Source: Serpentinicella sp031432315 (lineage in GTDB: Bacteria > Bacillota > Clostridia > Peptostreptococcales > Natronincolaceae). From it: a DNA stretch of 64,000 nt. Under the pieces are notes generated by a model, which was given only the letters and a program-made list of their open reading frames with translations, searched no databases and was not told the origin of the DNA. The stretch is from the NCBI RefSeq assembly GCF_031432315.1, contig NZ_JAVKGO010000001.1, positions 248,001 through 312,000 on the forward strand, written 5' to 3'. Numbering within the stretch: position 1 is the first letter of the stretch; each line of letters opens with the position of its first letter. Below, one piece after another: positions 51,244 through 60,271 of this stretch. Made by a program: the position numbers and the translations under genes.

Positions 51244-52422
51244 TTAATCTTTTTCAATAATCTCAGTCATAAAACTATTGCCATGAGGTAATTTTGAAAC
51301 ACCTAATAAATCTGAAATTGTAGCACCAATATCAGAAAATGTTTCCCTGGTTCCAATGTTTACATTGTTTTTTATTTTTTTACCATAAATTAATACAGGT
51401 ATATACTCCCTAGTATGATCTGTTCCTTTAAATGTTGGGTCATTGCCGTGATCTGCAGTAAATATAATAACATCATCATCTTTAAGGGCACTTAGTATTT
51501 CAGGAATCCGTAAATCCATTTGCTCTAATGCATGTCTATACCCTTTAACATCTCTTCTATGCCCATACTCCGAGTCAAAATCTACTAAATTTGTAAATAT
51601 TATCCCTTTATTATCAGCTTTTATAAATTCGACAGTTCTTGTAATACCTTCGGTATTGTTTTTAGTAGGAACATATTTTGTTATGCCCTTACCATTAAAA
51701 ATATCATTAATCTTACCAATACCTATAACATCTAATCCTGCTTCAACAGTCTTATCTAAGATAGTATCTTTAAAAGGATCTAAAGAAAAATCTTTTCTAT
51801 TTGGTGTCCTCTTAAACGCTCCAGGTGCTCCGATAAATGGACGTGCAATAATTCTTGCTACAGCATAATCTCCTAACATAATATCACGAGCTTTTCTGCA
51901 CATATCATATAATTCCTCTAAAGATATTATATCTTCATGAGCTGCAATTTGAAAAACACTATCTGCTGAAGTATATATAATTGGACTTCCATTCATTATA
52001 TGTTCCTGGCCTAAATCTTCTATAATCTTTGTACCTGAGGCAGGTATATTCCCAATAACTTTTCGCCCTATAGCTTTTTCGAATGTGTCGATAATTTCTT
52101 TAGGAAACCCATTTGGAAATGTCCTAAAAGGTTTTTCTAATGGTAACCCAACAAGTTCCCAGTGCCCAGTAGTTGTGTCTTTACCATTTGATAACTCTTT
52201 TGCTTTACCGTAGCAACCGATAGGGTTAGAAACAGATTTAATAAATTCAAAATCATCAATATTTCCTATGCCAAGTTCTCTTAGATTTTTTAAGTTTATC
52301 CCATTTTCTTTTTTAATTATATTACCAAGTGTATTGGCACCTTCATCTCCAAATTCTAGAGCATCTGGTAGAGCTCCAATGCCCACACTGTCCATAACAA
52401 ATAATATTACTCTATTAATCAT
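51244..52422 (-). CDS. deoB: Phosphopentomutase
   Basis: A 392-residue alkaline-phosphatase-fold enzyme that interconverts (deoxy)ribose 1- and 5-phosphates. Metal ligands: FVMDSVGIGALPDA near the N-terminus, the phosphoacceptor Thr in GKDTTTGHWE, and FTADHGNDPTFKGTDHTREY at the end. I chose ATG 52422 with taggagg upstream; the frame continues upstream for ten codons through that ribosome site. Nucleoside salvage operon with pdp. Confidence 0.95.
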   Translation of the reverse strand: MINRVILFVMDSVGIGALPDALEFGDEGANTLGNIIKKENGINLKNLRELGIGNIDDFEFIKSVSNPIGCYGKAKELSNGKDTTTGHWELVGLPLEKPFRTFPNGFPKEIIDTFEKAIGRKVIGNIPASGTKIIEDLGQEHIMNGSPIIYTSADSVFQIAAHEDIISLEELYDMCRKARDIMLGDYAVARIIARPFIGAPGAFKRTPNRKDFSLDPFKDTILDKTVEAGLDVIGIGKINDIFNGKGITKYVPTKNNTEGITRTVEFIKADNKGIIFTNLVDFDSEYGHRRDVKGYRHALEQMDLRIPEILSALKDDDVIIFTADHGNDPTFKGTDHTREYIPVLIYGKKIKNNVNIGTRETFSDIGATISDLLGVSKLPHGNSFMTEIIEKD

Positions 52423-52501
52423 ATTTGGCCTCCTACTTTTTACATTTATCATACCCTATAATTGTATTTTGTAATTAAATATGTAAAATTTTATTACAAA
52501 T

Positions 52502-52525
52502 AAAATAAGGCCTGTATTTCAGGCC
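52502..52525 (-). terminator. Terminator of xerD
   Basis: On the minus strand GGCCTG-AAATA-CAGGCC is followed by TTATTTTATTT. The stem overlaps the end of the xerD reading frame. Confidence 0.85.
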
Positions 52526-53406
52526 CTTGGGTGGGTTTTATTATATACATCTTTTATTTTATTTTCAGTTAGATGTGTGTATATCTGGGTAGTTGATATG
52601 TCAGAATGCCCTAACATCTCTTGTACAGATTTTAAATCAGCACCATTTTGTATTAGATGTGTTGCAAAAGAATGTCTTAGGGTATGAGGTGTTATTGCTT
52701 TATCTGTATCTAGTTTTTTTGTATATGTTTTTATAATTTTCCAAAAACCTTGTCTAGTTAGTTTATTACCTTGACAATTTAAAAAAAGACTCTGATCATT
52801 AACATTTTTTTGGGTTATTAAATTCCTTGCCTCAGTGAGATATTTTTCTAAACACTTAATTGCAATTGACCCTAAAGGGATAATACGCTCCTTTGTTTCT
52901 GTATTACATCTTAAATATCCTAATTCTAAATTGAGGTCAGATGTTTTTAGGGTTATTAATTCTGTTACACGTATCCCAGTGGCATAAAGCAACTCGAGCA
53001 TAGCTTTATCCCTTAAGCCTTTAAATGTTGTTTCATTGGGTTGGTTAAGTAACAGATCAACTTCCCTCAAAGTTAAAATGTTAGGCAATTTTTTTTCGCA
53101 CTTTGGTGTATTTAACTTTAAAGTTGGGTTTTCATCAATTAGTTTTTGCGTAAGTAAAAACTGATAAAAACAGCGTATAGAAGCTAAATTTCTTGAAATT
53201 GTAGAAACGGCCTTTCCTAAATTTTGCAAATACATCATATAAGAGATAACAGTTGTTTTATTTGTTTCTGTAATTTCAGCAATACCGTTTTTTTCTATGT
53301 AATTAAAATATTGTTTTATATCTCGATTATATGATTCAAGGGAATTTTTAGAAAGTTGCTTATCCTTAATCAAGTAGACTTCAAATTTACACATTAAATC
53401 TTTCAT
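52519..53406 (-). CDS. xerD: Site-specific tyrosine recombinase XerD
   Basis: A 295-residue recombinase, the XerC/XerD length, that resolves chromosome dimers at dif. N-terminal core-binding domain (SKNSLESYNRDIKQYFNYI), catalytic Arg in YATGIRVTELITL, HTLRHSFATHLIQNGADLKS (His, Arg), LGHSDISTTQIYTH (His and Tyr). Position between spoIIM and deoB is the usual place of xerD in Firmicutes. Confidence 0.93.
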   Translation of the reverse strand: MKDLMCKFEVYLIKDKQLSKNSLESYNRDIKQYFNYIEKNGIAEITETNKTTVISYMMYLQNLGKAVSTISRNLASIRCFYQFLLTQKLIDENPTLKLNTPKCEKKLPNILTLREVDLLLNQPNETTFKGLRDKAMLELLYATGIRVTELITLKTSDLNLELGYLRCNTETKERIIPLGSIAIKCLEKYLTEARNLITQKNVNDQSLFLNCQGNKLTRQGFWKIIKTYTKKLDTDKAITPHTLRHSFATHLIQNGADLKSVQEMLGHSDISTTQIYTHLTENKIKDVYNKTHPRA

Positions 53407-53524
53407 TCTTTTTAACCCCTTTTATCTATAAAAAATATCTTAGTTTATACTTTCTACAAAAACATCTAAATTCCTGCAAAATAAAGAAAACAATTTACAA
53501 AATATGCGATTTTAGAACTTTATG

Positions 53525-54151
53525 TCAATTAAACACTTTAAATATTAATTTTATAAAAATTGGTCCAATAAATCCTTCAATCAGACTCGCTACAACAATA
53601 ATGCACGTTAATATTAAGTAGAACATTGAATACATAATCACCCTTTTAGATAAATCCATCTGTTTTGAACTCTTTCTAAAAGTGTTTAAGGCAAATGATA
53701 TCGAAATTTGTGTAGCAAGCATAAAAGTAGCAATAATAATCAGATTTTGTGGTAATACACCTAAAAAAAGTACCATTAAACCGATTCCACTAAACTTTTC
53801 TATTAATAATCCAGTACTAAATCCAATTATAAATCCTTTAAAAATAATTATTAAGATTATAAAGGGTGCAGTCAAGATTAAAAGACCTAATATCCATGAT
53901 AGTCCTAAAAGAGGTAAATTATTAGATAATGATTGTCGTACTATTTCAATGCCTGCAAATTCATTACTAATAAAATTTTGAAAAAATCCATCAAGAAAAT
54001 AAAATAATTCTTCTTTATGGTGTTTGTCTACAACTTTAATAGTAAAAGAACCTACGGAAATACCTACCAAATAAAAGAACACAAGCACTGAATAAATAAT
54101 CATATTGCTTTTTATATGCTTCTTTACCTGTCTTATAAATTGATATACCAC
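53525..54151 (-). CDS. spoIIM: Stage II sporulation protein M
   Basis: A 208-residue polytopic membrane protein, part of the SpoIID-SpoIIM-SpoIIP machine that dissolves septal peptidoglycan during engulfment. Five predicted spans; the conserved NNLPLLGLSWILGLLILTAP in the middle and GVLPQNLIIIATFMLA are visible. Start is GTG with ggaggaaa upstream. The mate genes spoIID and spoIIP are not in the window. Confidence 0.92.
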   Translation of the reverse strand: MVYQFIRQVKKHIKSNMIIYSVLVFFYLVGISVGSFTIKVVDKHHKEELFYFLDGFFQNFISNEFAGIEIVRQSLSNNLPLLGLSWILGLLILTAPFIILIIIFKGFIIGFSTGLLIEKFSGIGLMVLFLGVLPQNLIIIATFMLATQISISFALNTFRKSSKQMDLSKRVIMYSMFYLILTCIIVVASLIEGFIGPIFIKLIFKVFN

Positions 54152-54222
54152 ATGTTTTCCTCCTACTCTTTCGTATGCTACTATAATTCATATGCTAACG
54201 CAGGAGGATTTATGACTTGTCT

Positions 54223-54756
54223 TTATTTGACTTCTTCTATCATACGGCTATAATACAATATTGACATAACAGTCTTTGAGTCTTTAATTTCTCCATTTAA
54301 TATTGCGCTCAAAGCATGATTTATATCCATTTTAACTATTTCTAAATTTTCACCATCATCAGGGCTAGCTAGCCCTGATTCTAAGTTTAAAGCTAAATAA
54401 ATATGTATTTCCTCATTAGTAAAACCAGGTGAAGAATAAAAACTCAACATTTTTTTTACATTACTTGATGTATACCCAGTCTCTTCTTTTAGTTCTCTCA
54501 ATGCAGCACTTTGTGGGTCCTCTTTTAATTCAATTCTACCTGCTGGTATTTCAAGTATTGATCTCTCTATAGGTTTTCTATATTGTTTAACTAAAATAAT
54601 ATTACCGTCATACGTGATTGGTAATACACCGGCAGCACCTTTATGTTCAACTACTTCTCTTTTAGAATATTTTTTATCTGCTAATTCAACTGTTTCAACT
54701 TTTAGATTTATGATTTTCCCATCATAGATTTTTTCAGTTTTAATTGTTTTCTCCAT
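54223..54756 (-). CDS. nudF: ADP-ribose pyrophosphatase (Nudix)
   Basis: A 177-residue Nudix hydrolase that cleaves ADP-ribose to AMP and ribose 5-phosphate. The Nudix box G-x5-E-x7-REL-x-EE-x-GY is complete, beginning GRIELKEDPQSAALRELKEE at about residues 72-91. The upstream QYRKPIERSILEIPAG segment is characteristic of the ADP-ribose-type subfamily. It precedes spoIIM in the operon and follows the DUF3866 gene by five bases. Confidence 0.92.
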   Translation of the reverse strand: MEKTIKTEKIYDGKIINLKVETVELADKKYSKREVVEHKGAAGVLPITYDGNIILVKQYRKPIERSILEIPAGRIELKEDPQSAALRELKEETGYTSSNVKKMLSFYSSPGFTNEEIHIYLALNLESGLASPDDGENLEIVKMDINHALSAILNGEIKDSKTVMSILYYSRMIEEVK

Positions 54757-54761
54757 ATCTA

Positions 54762-55847
54762 TTAGCCACCTTTAGATAAATATTTATACGTAAACATACT
54801 TGATGCACTACAAGTTAAAAAATATGCTGCATCTTCATTAAAATTTCTACCCATTGTTCTAACCGTAAGATCAAAATGATGTAGTGCTTTCTTTAACATC
54901 GACTTTTTCTCCATTACTATATTATGTTTTTTGTTTAAATTTAGGTTCTCTATTTGTTGGCATATATAATTATACTGAAATTCTTCTAATTGATAAAGAC
55001 TTATCGTACATTTAGTTTTAACGATATTATCAAAAACTGTTAAGCTATGATGACTTATACCATAATGACGTTCTCTTTGGTCACTAAAGCTTATTCTTGG
55101 CACACCAATTGCCATACCTCCCAAATCATTAACCGCATCTAGTATATGACCTTGCTCAATGCCAGAAAATCCATACCTAGTACCTGTACCGACAATTCCT
55201 GGTCCCATAGAAACAACAATTACATCACACTTTATAATCTCTTTAGCAGCAATCAATCCATTATATATATTAACTGCTTCTAAATCACCACCAAATGCAT
55301 GACCTATTGTAATTGTCCCATTAATTAAATTTTTGTCAGTTAATATATTAACCGTGTCACTTAAATGTATAGGTAGACCTGCACCATCAGTCATAATGTA
55401 TGCAATTTTTATATCTGTATTAAGATATTTTAGTGTTGAAACGATAGGTACCAGCATGCTATGAAGAGAACAGACAATCACAGGAGTTCCCTCTAATGAT
55501 CTGAAACTATTAAAAATACTGTGATACTGACTGTTTTGTTCTTCAGCACTCATAACACATAATTGATAGGGAGTATATCTTAACTTCATTATGTGTCCTT
55601 TGTGTTCATTGCATAATTCACCAGTATTAAGATTATATATTACAAAGTGATAGCCTCCCGTTCCTAATTTTAAATTCTCTGCTGTCGTATTTATAAGTAA
55701 ATCATCACCTATATTAACATTTCCCGTCATTTTATTATAATTAATAGCTAGTCCTTCATAATCATTGTTTAGCTTAACTCGTATTATAGTCTTATGTTTA
55801 AGCTTTTTTACTATTTCGATAACACTTCCTACCATAATATCAATCAT
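54762..55847 (-). CDS. DUF3866 family protein
   Basis: A 361-residue protein of unknown function conserved in spore-forming Firmicutes. N-terminal beta-rich part (GSVIEIVKKLKHKTIIRV, LAINYNKMTGNVNIGDDLLI), then LGTGGYHFVIYNL and a Rossmann-like core with VVSMGPGIVGTGTRYGFSG (about residues 215-233) and GISHHSLTVFDN. No membrane span. It sits in a tight run (6 bases or less to both neighbours) with a MraY-like transferase and nudF, so it is probably needed in the same envelope or sporulation context. Confidence 0.85.
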   Translation of the reverse strand: MIDIMVGSVIEIVKKLKHKTIIRVKLNNDYEGLAINYNKMTGNVNIGDDLLINTTAENLKLGTGGYHFVIYNLNTGELCNEHKGHIMKLRYTPYQLCVMSAEEQNSQYHSIFNSFRSLEGTPVIVCSLHSMLVPIVSTLKYLNTDIKIAYIMTDGAGLPIHLSDTVNILTDKNLINGTITIGHAFGGDLEAVNIYNGLIAAKEIIKCDVIVVSMGPGIVGTGTRYGFSGIEQGHILDAVNDLGGMAIGVPRISFSDQRERHYGISHHSLTVFDNIVKTKCTISLYQLEEFQYNYICQQIENLNLNKKHNIVMEKKSMLKKALHHFDLTVRTMGRNFNEDAAYFLTCSASSMFTYKYLSKGG

Positions 55848-55853
55848 AAAAAC

Positions 55854-56666
55854 TCACCTGTTATTCTGACCTAATTTATCAAGAAAATTAAGAATAGAAT
55901 TTCCTTCAATTATCTTGGTTAAAGAATACCTTTCAGTAATTATATGCATAAGCAGTAAAAATATCATAATCACAATTCTTGCGTTTAATGAGTAACTAAT
56001 TGACATGATGATTCCTATACTAACACCTAAACTATTAGACCCAACATCCCCCATCATACTCAAACCCTTAATATCTTGAGGAAAGTAGGTTATAGCAAAA
56101 CCTAGAATAATATATATGTATGGCTTCAAATTGGACTCAGCGGTTAATATGAATATAGCTAATATGATAATTATTATTTTTAAAGCTCTTCCAGGTCTTA
56201 AATCCATTAGATTAATAAAATTGCACGATAACGCAATAATTATTGCATTAATAAATATAGAATAATAACAGTTTGATAAAATTAAACTTACTACAACAGC
56301 AACTAATCCTCCAAAAATTAGTTTTAAAAATCCTGTTGTGATATCCCCTTTTATACAAGCTCTTAGGTGGCCTTTAAAACCTAATGACGTTCGATCACCC
56401 ATAAGGTCATCAAGTAAACCGATAAAAGACATCGCTATTATAGAAAAAAGAAAGCACAGTGTAATAACTATATTTTGATTTGATGTAGAAATTAAAAACA
56501 AAAACGTAATGATAGTGACTAAAGGATATACTACTCCCATACAACATGGGACTAGCTCTCCTCTATAATTTCTAGCATATCTTTTTTTTCTAGATATAAG
56601 TTTGGAAATTGGTTGTTTAATTAGAAGCGTAGTTAAAATAGTAATAAGAAAAAATAATATATGCAT
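55854..56666 (-). CDS. MraY-like glycosyl-phosphate transferase
   Basis: A 270-residue polytopic protein with about eight to nine spans, shorter than MraY (about 320). It keeps the family pattern: a GLLDDLMGDR Asp-Asp motif near residues 83-92, NFINLMDLRPGRALK near 150-164 and GDVGSNSLGVSIG near 206-218. These are the Mg and nucleotide-sugar sites of polyprenyl-phosphate GlcNAc/MurNAc-pentapeptide phosphotransferases. The true mraY should be elsewhere with the mur genes, so this paralogue may load a lipid carrier for the adjacent GT2 enzyme. Sugar unknown. Confidence 0.75.
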   Translation of the reverse strand: MHILFFLITILTTLLIKQPISKLISRKKRYARNYRGELVPCCMGVVYPLVTIITFLFLISTSNQNIVITLCFLFSIIAMSFIGLLDDLMGDRTSLGFKGHLRACIKGDITTGFLKLIFGGLVAVVVSLILSNCYYSIFINAIIIALSCNFINLMDLRPGRALKIIIIILAIFILTAESNLKPYIYIILGFAITYFPQDIKGLSMMGDVGSNSLGVSIGIIMSISYSLNARIVIMIFLLLMHIITERYSLTKIIEGNSILNFLDKLGQNNR

Positions 56667-56697
56667 TTTATAAGACCGCCCAGCGACAAAATTTATA

Positions 56698-57366
56698 TTA
56701 CTTCTTTATTAAAGCTTTTAGCACTTGTAAAAGCTGTTTTGCTCTATGTTTAAAGCCTTGAAAATTTCTTTTAGTCTCATTATGTGTCATATTGACGTTG
56801 ATCTCTTTCACAGTATATCCTTTGTTTATTATATTAACTAACATGCTAACCTCTATTCCAAAATCGTCAGGTAAAGTAATATTAGTCAGTACATTAGTCT
56901 TAAAAGCTCTTTGACCACATAAAGAAGCATGAAATAATTGTCCGGTTCGTAGATATACACCATATCGTGCTGTACTCTTAACAAATCCAAAGCCTCCTTT
57001 TGTTTTAGCTTTAGGAAATCTTCCTATCACGACATCTACATTGTCATACAATAATGGTGTAATGAGTTTATAAACTTCTTTAGCACTGCTTCCTAAGTCA
57101 CCGTCTAGAAAGACGATAATGTCTGAAAAATCAATAACTTCTCTTATTCCTGCTTTAATAGCCGCTCCTTTTCCCACATTAACGCTAAACCTATTCACTG
57201 ATATTCCTTCTATATTACTTAATATACTAAACGTATTATCTGTTGACCCATCATCTACTACATGAATATTATTTATTAAATCAACTGATTGAATCGCCTT
57301 TATCGTTTCTTCTATTTTAAATTCTTCATTATATGCAGGTACGATAACCGAAATCGTTTTATTCAA
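56698..57366 (-). CDS. Family 2 glycosyltransferase
   Basis: A 222-residue GT-A fold enzyme. N-terminal SVIVPAYNEEFKIEETIKAI, the nucleotide-binding VVDDGSTDNT, and the metal-binding FLDGDLGSS (a DxD-type motif near residue 86-88). It has no large hydrophobic C-terminal domain, so it is cytoplasmic or peripheral. Resembles dolichyl/undecaprenyl-phosphate sugar transferases. TTG start with aaggagtg upstream. Likely works with the MraY-like enzyme next to it. Confidence 0.85.
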   Translation of the reverse strand: MNKTISVIVPAYNEEFKIEETIKAIQSVDLINNIHVVDDGSTDNTFSILSNIEGISVNRFSVNVGKGAAIKAGIREVIDFSDIIVFLDGDLGSSAKEVYKLITPLLYDNVDVVIGRFPKAKTKGGFGFVKSTARYGVYLRTGQLFHASLCGQRAFKTNVLTNITLPDDFGIEVSMLVNIINKGYTVKEINVNMTHNETKRNFQGFKHRAKQLLQVLKALIKK

Positions 57367-57386
57367 AACAAAACACTCCTTTATTC

Positions 57387-58244
57387 TTATAGTGAAGTAA
57401 AGGGGAATAAATCTTCTGCATGTTTCTTGTTACCAAAATTTCCATATATACCATTAAGTACATAGACTAAAGTGGTTCTTCCTAATAAGCTATCTACATT
57501 ATCTATTGTAGGTATATTATGTTCTTTAAATAATGGCACATACGAGTCGGCTGGTACTATGTTAGAATTTTCTACTGCTATTATTTTAATATTTTTTCTT
57601 TTTAAGTTTATGATCATATCTTTTACAAGACTATCTTCACTAATTAAGCCTGTATTAATAATAATATAGGAAGGAATTACATCAATAGATTCATATATAT
57701 TTATCTTTAATAAATCATTTGGGTACATAAAATTAATTAATTCCGTTTTATTCTTAGTTAGAATAAAACTTATAATATAGTTAACAAATTCTTCAGATAA
57801 ATTATTTAAACTCACATTAGGTAAATTTACATCCATCTCTTCCATATTTATAAAATCCTCAGAAATTTCAATACTAGTTACAACTTTTCCTCCTGCTTGA
57901 TTAATTGTTTCGATCATTTTTTCTACGTCTCTATACTGTCCATTAATATTTAATATTGAGACACTAATATCCTCTAACTTATCTTTTATGAGTTCTTTAT
58001 GAAACCTACTTAAATACTCACTCCTAATTTCAACATCAGTTTTCAATGTTTTATTATATTTTGTTAAGTAATATTTTTCATTTTTATATGTTTCAAATTG
58101 CTCCTCTAAATTATTTATTAGTAATCGCTGTTGTTCTATAAACAAAGTATCTTGTACTAAATTTGACCCAATTAATATACCAATAGTTAAAGAAATAAAT
58201 ATTGCAATTATTGAAGAGATAAAATATCGATAATCTACTCCCAT
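57387..58244 (-). CDS. steB: SteB/MctB-like membrane-anchored protein
   Basis: A 285-residue protein with a single N-terminal span (ISSIIAIFISLTIGILIGSN, about residues 9-28), a coiled coil (about 35-80) and an extracytoplasmic mixed domain. Although labelled copper transporter MctB in databases, in Actinobacteria the partner of SteA (SteB) recruits cell-wall hydrolase activity at the septum. The next gene encodes SteA, ten bases upstream, which favours the SteB reading. Confidence 0.8.
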   Translation of the reverse strand: MGVDYRYFISSIIAIFISLTIGILIGSNLVQDTLFIEQQRLLINNLEEQFETYKNEKYYLTKYNKTLKTDVEIRSEYLSRFHKELIKDKLEDISVSILNINGQYRDVEKMIETINQAGGKVVTSIEISEDFINMEEMDVNLPNVSLNNLSEEFVNYIISFILTKNKTELINFMYPNDLLKINIYESIDVIPSYIIINTGLISEDSLVKDMIINLKRKNIKIIAVENSNIVPADSYVPLFKEHNIPTIDNVDSLLGRTTLVYVLNGIYGNFGNKKHAEDLFPFTSL

Positions 58245-58253
58245 TAATACCTC

Positions 58254-59378
58254 CTATAAATCTAAAAATAATCTTAATCTTAGCTTCAAAATTTCCAATA
58301 TTAACGGTTGGCTTATAATTAAGATAACTAAAATCGGTAACATTGCTGCTAGACACAATGATGTTATATATTTTAAAGGAAACTTCTTACTATAAAGTTT
58401 ACTTACACCTCTTGCATCTATAAGTTTTGATCCAACCTTTAATCTAACTAAAAAAGTACTACCCATACCTTTTCTTCCTTTTTCTAAAAAGTCAATCATA
58501 TTGGTGTGTGTCCCTACTGCTACAATTAAATCTGCGCCATTTTCATAGGCTAATAACATAGCAACATCCTCACTTGTTCCAGCAGCAGGAAAAAGTGATT
58601 TGTTTAATTTTAACTTTTCAATTCTTTTTAAGCCTGGTGCTCTACCATCTGTATATGCATGTACAATAATTTCTTGACATTTAAGTAATGTCTTATCACT
58701 AACACTATCCATATCTCCAATAATTATATCTGGTGTACACCCAAAATCAACCAGTGCATCAGCACCACCATCAACACCTATTAACACTGGTCTCACATCC
58801 CTTATGTATGGTAAAATAGTGATTAGATCGTCTCTATAATTTTGTCCTCTAACTACAATTACAACTTGTTTATTTTTTAATTGAGTAGATAAATTAGGCA
58901 TTGAAATATTACTATCAGTAATTATAGCCTTTTCTTGTTTTGCATAGGTTAAAGTGTTATCAATAAATTTTTCGAGTTCAATTTCTAAATTTTGTTTTGC
59001 TAATTCATGTAATACACCTAACTTTTCCGAGGACATAAGCTCTAACTGGGCAATCTCATTTTTATTTAAAAAAAGCTTGTTATGATTAATTAGTACAACA
59101 TCATTATCAGTAACCTTTTCAAAAATATTATTTTCTTTTAAGACATCGTATAATGGTATATGATGTTTTAAAAGAACCTGTGGCCCTAGATTAGGATAAC
59201 GCCCACTAACAGATTCTTCACAATTTATTACAGCAGATACATTCTTTTCGACCAAGGACATAGCTGCCATTTCATCTAAGTCCTGATGCTTAATGATAGC
59301 AATATCTTTATAATTTAATTTGTTGATTAGTTTTTTTGTGCTTTTTCCTAACTTAACCGGAGCTTTTACTTTAATCAT
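58254..59378 (-). CDS. steA: Putative cytokinetic ring protein SteA
   Basis: A 374-residue protein. The C-terminal two thirds contain a thiamin-pyrophosphokinase-like fold (RPVLIGVDGGADALVDFG, PDIIIGDMDSVSDK, AAGTSEDVAMLLAYENGADLI in two parts), followed by one C-terminal membrane span (about 345-362). In Corynebacterium SteA/SteB act in daughter-cell separation. It starts the minus-strand run steA-steB-GT2-MraY-like-DUF3866-nudF-spoIIM. Ribosome site ggaggac. Confidence 0.85.
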   Translation of the reverse strand: MIKVKAPVKLGKSTKKLINKLNYKDIAIIKHQDLDEMAAMSLVEKNVSAVINCEESVSGRYPNLGPQVLLKHHIPLYDVLKENNIFEKVTDNDVVLINHNKLFLNKNEIAQLELMSSEKLGVLHELAKQNLEIELEKFIDNTLTYAKQEKAIITDSNISMPNLSTQLKNKQVVIVVRGQNYRDDLITILPYIRDVRPVLIGVDGGADALVDFGCTPDIIIGDMDSVSDKTLLKCQEIIVHAYTDGRAPGLKRIEKLKLNKSLFPAAGTSEDVAMLLAYENGADLIVAVGTHTNMIDFLEKGRKGMGSTFLVRLKVGSKLIDARGVSKLYSKKFPLKYITSLCLAAMLPILVILIISQPLILEILKLRLRLFLDL

Positions 59379-59410
59379 CTTCTGTCCTCCAATTATAGTA
59401 TCTGTATTAT

Positions 59411-59440
59411 TTGACTAAAAATGCTACTTTGTATTATAAT
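59411..59440 (+). promoter_or_regulatory. Sigma-A promoter of recX
   Basis: TTGACT (59411-59416) and a perfect TATAAT (59435-59440) at 18-base spacing, 40 bases before the recX start. No SOS box is visible here. Confidence 0.7.
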
Positions 59441-59480
59441 TTTCTAATTATTTAATTTTATCTTATTGCGAGGTGATATT

Positions 59481-60137
59481 ATGAAAGATAAGTATTATAA
59501 TAAGGCATTAAATTATTTAAGCTACAAGGCACGAACTAAACAAGAAGTTTATAATTATTTATTAGAAAAAGAAGCTACAGATGAACAAGCACAACTAGTA
59601 CTTAAAAAACTTATTTATTATAATATGGTAAATGATGAGGTTTATACAAATAGTTATATTATTACTCAAAAACTCAATAATAAGAGTCCAAAAAAAATTA
59701 AAAATGAATTAATAACTAGAGGGGTAAGTATTATAATTATTGAAAATGTAATTGAGAAATTATATACTATCGAGGATGAACTATCAGTTGCTACTAAACA
59801 AATGGAGAAATTTCTTAGAACAGCAAAAGCAGCACCATTTAATCAGATAAAAAATAAAGTTTATAATAAATTATTAAGTCAAGGATTTTCTTCTACTACA
59901 ATTAATCAATGTATTGAAGAACTTAACAATAATCTTGAGTTAAATAGTTGGTTGAAAGAAAATGAAACTAAAATCAAAGACACGGCTCTACAAATCGGCT
60001 ATAAATATTATGATAAATATCGTAAAAAAAAGAATATCAACACATACAAAATTAAAGGGAATATATATAATACACTTCTTAGAAAAGGGTATGCAACTGA
60101 ACTGTGTAGAGAAGTAATAGAAGAAATTTTTACATAA
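59481..60137 (+). CDS. recX: Regulatory protein RecX
   Basis: A 218-residue all-helical protein made of tandem three-helix repeats, a modulator of RecA filaments. Typical pieces: KALNYLSYKARTKQEVYNYL at residues about 7-26, MVNDEVYTNSYI, KSPKKIKNELITRGV, and a repeat later (NQIKNKVYNKLLSQGFSSTTI). The longer frame begins at a TTG (59466); I chose ATG 59481, which has gaggtga upstream. recX is not beside recA but alone between steA and spo0A. Confidence 0.88.
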   Translation: MKDKYYNKALNYLSYKARTKQEVYNYLLEKEATDEQAQLVLKKLIYYNMVNDEVYTNSYIITQKLNNKSPKKIKNELITRGVSIIIIENVIEKLYTIEDELSVATKQMEKFLRTAKAAPFNQIKNKVYNKLLSQGFSSTTINQCIEELNNNLELNSWLKENETKIKDTALQIGYKYYDKYRKKKNINTYKIKGNIYNTLLRKGYATELCREVIEEIFT

Positions 60138-60185
60138 AAAAACCGCCCATTCAATTTAACAAAAAATATGAATGAGAGGTTTTTT
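60136..60185. terminator. Terminator between recX and spo0A
   Basis: AAAAAACC, then CATTCA, pair with TGAATG and GGTTTTTT downstream (60136-60185), with small internal loops. The T run serves recX; A-rich left side could serve spo0A weakly. Confidence 0.7.
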
Positions 60186-60271
60186 GTTTATTACTTAAAT
60201 TTATTGCTTTAAAAATAGTTTATGCGTTTTTAAATTACCATATCATTATTTACTTTGTTATAATTTCAATT

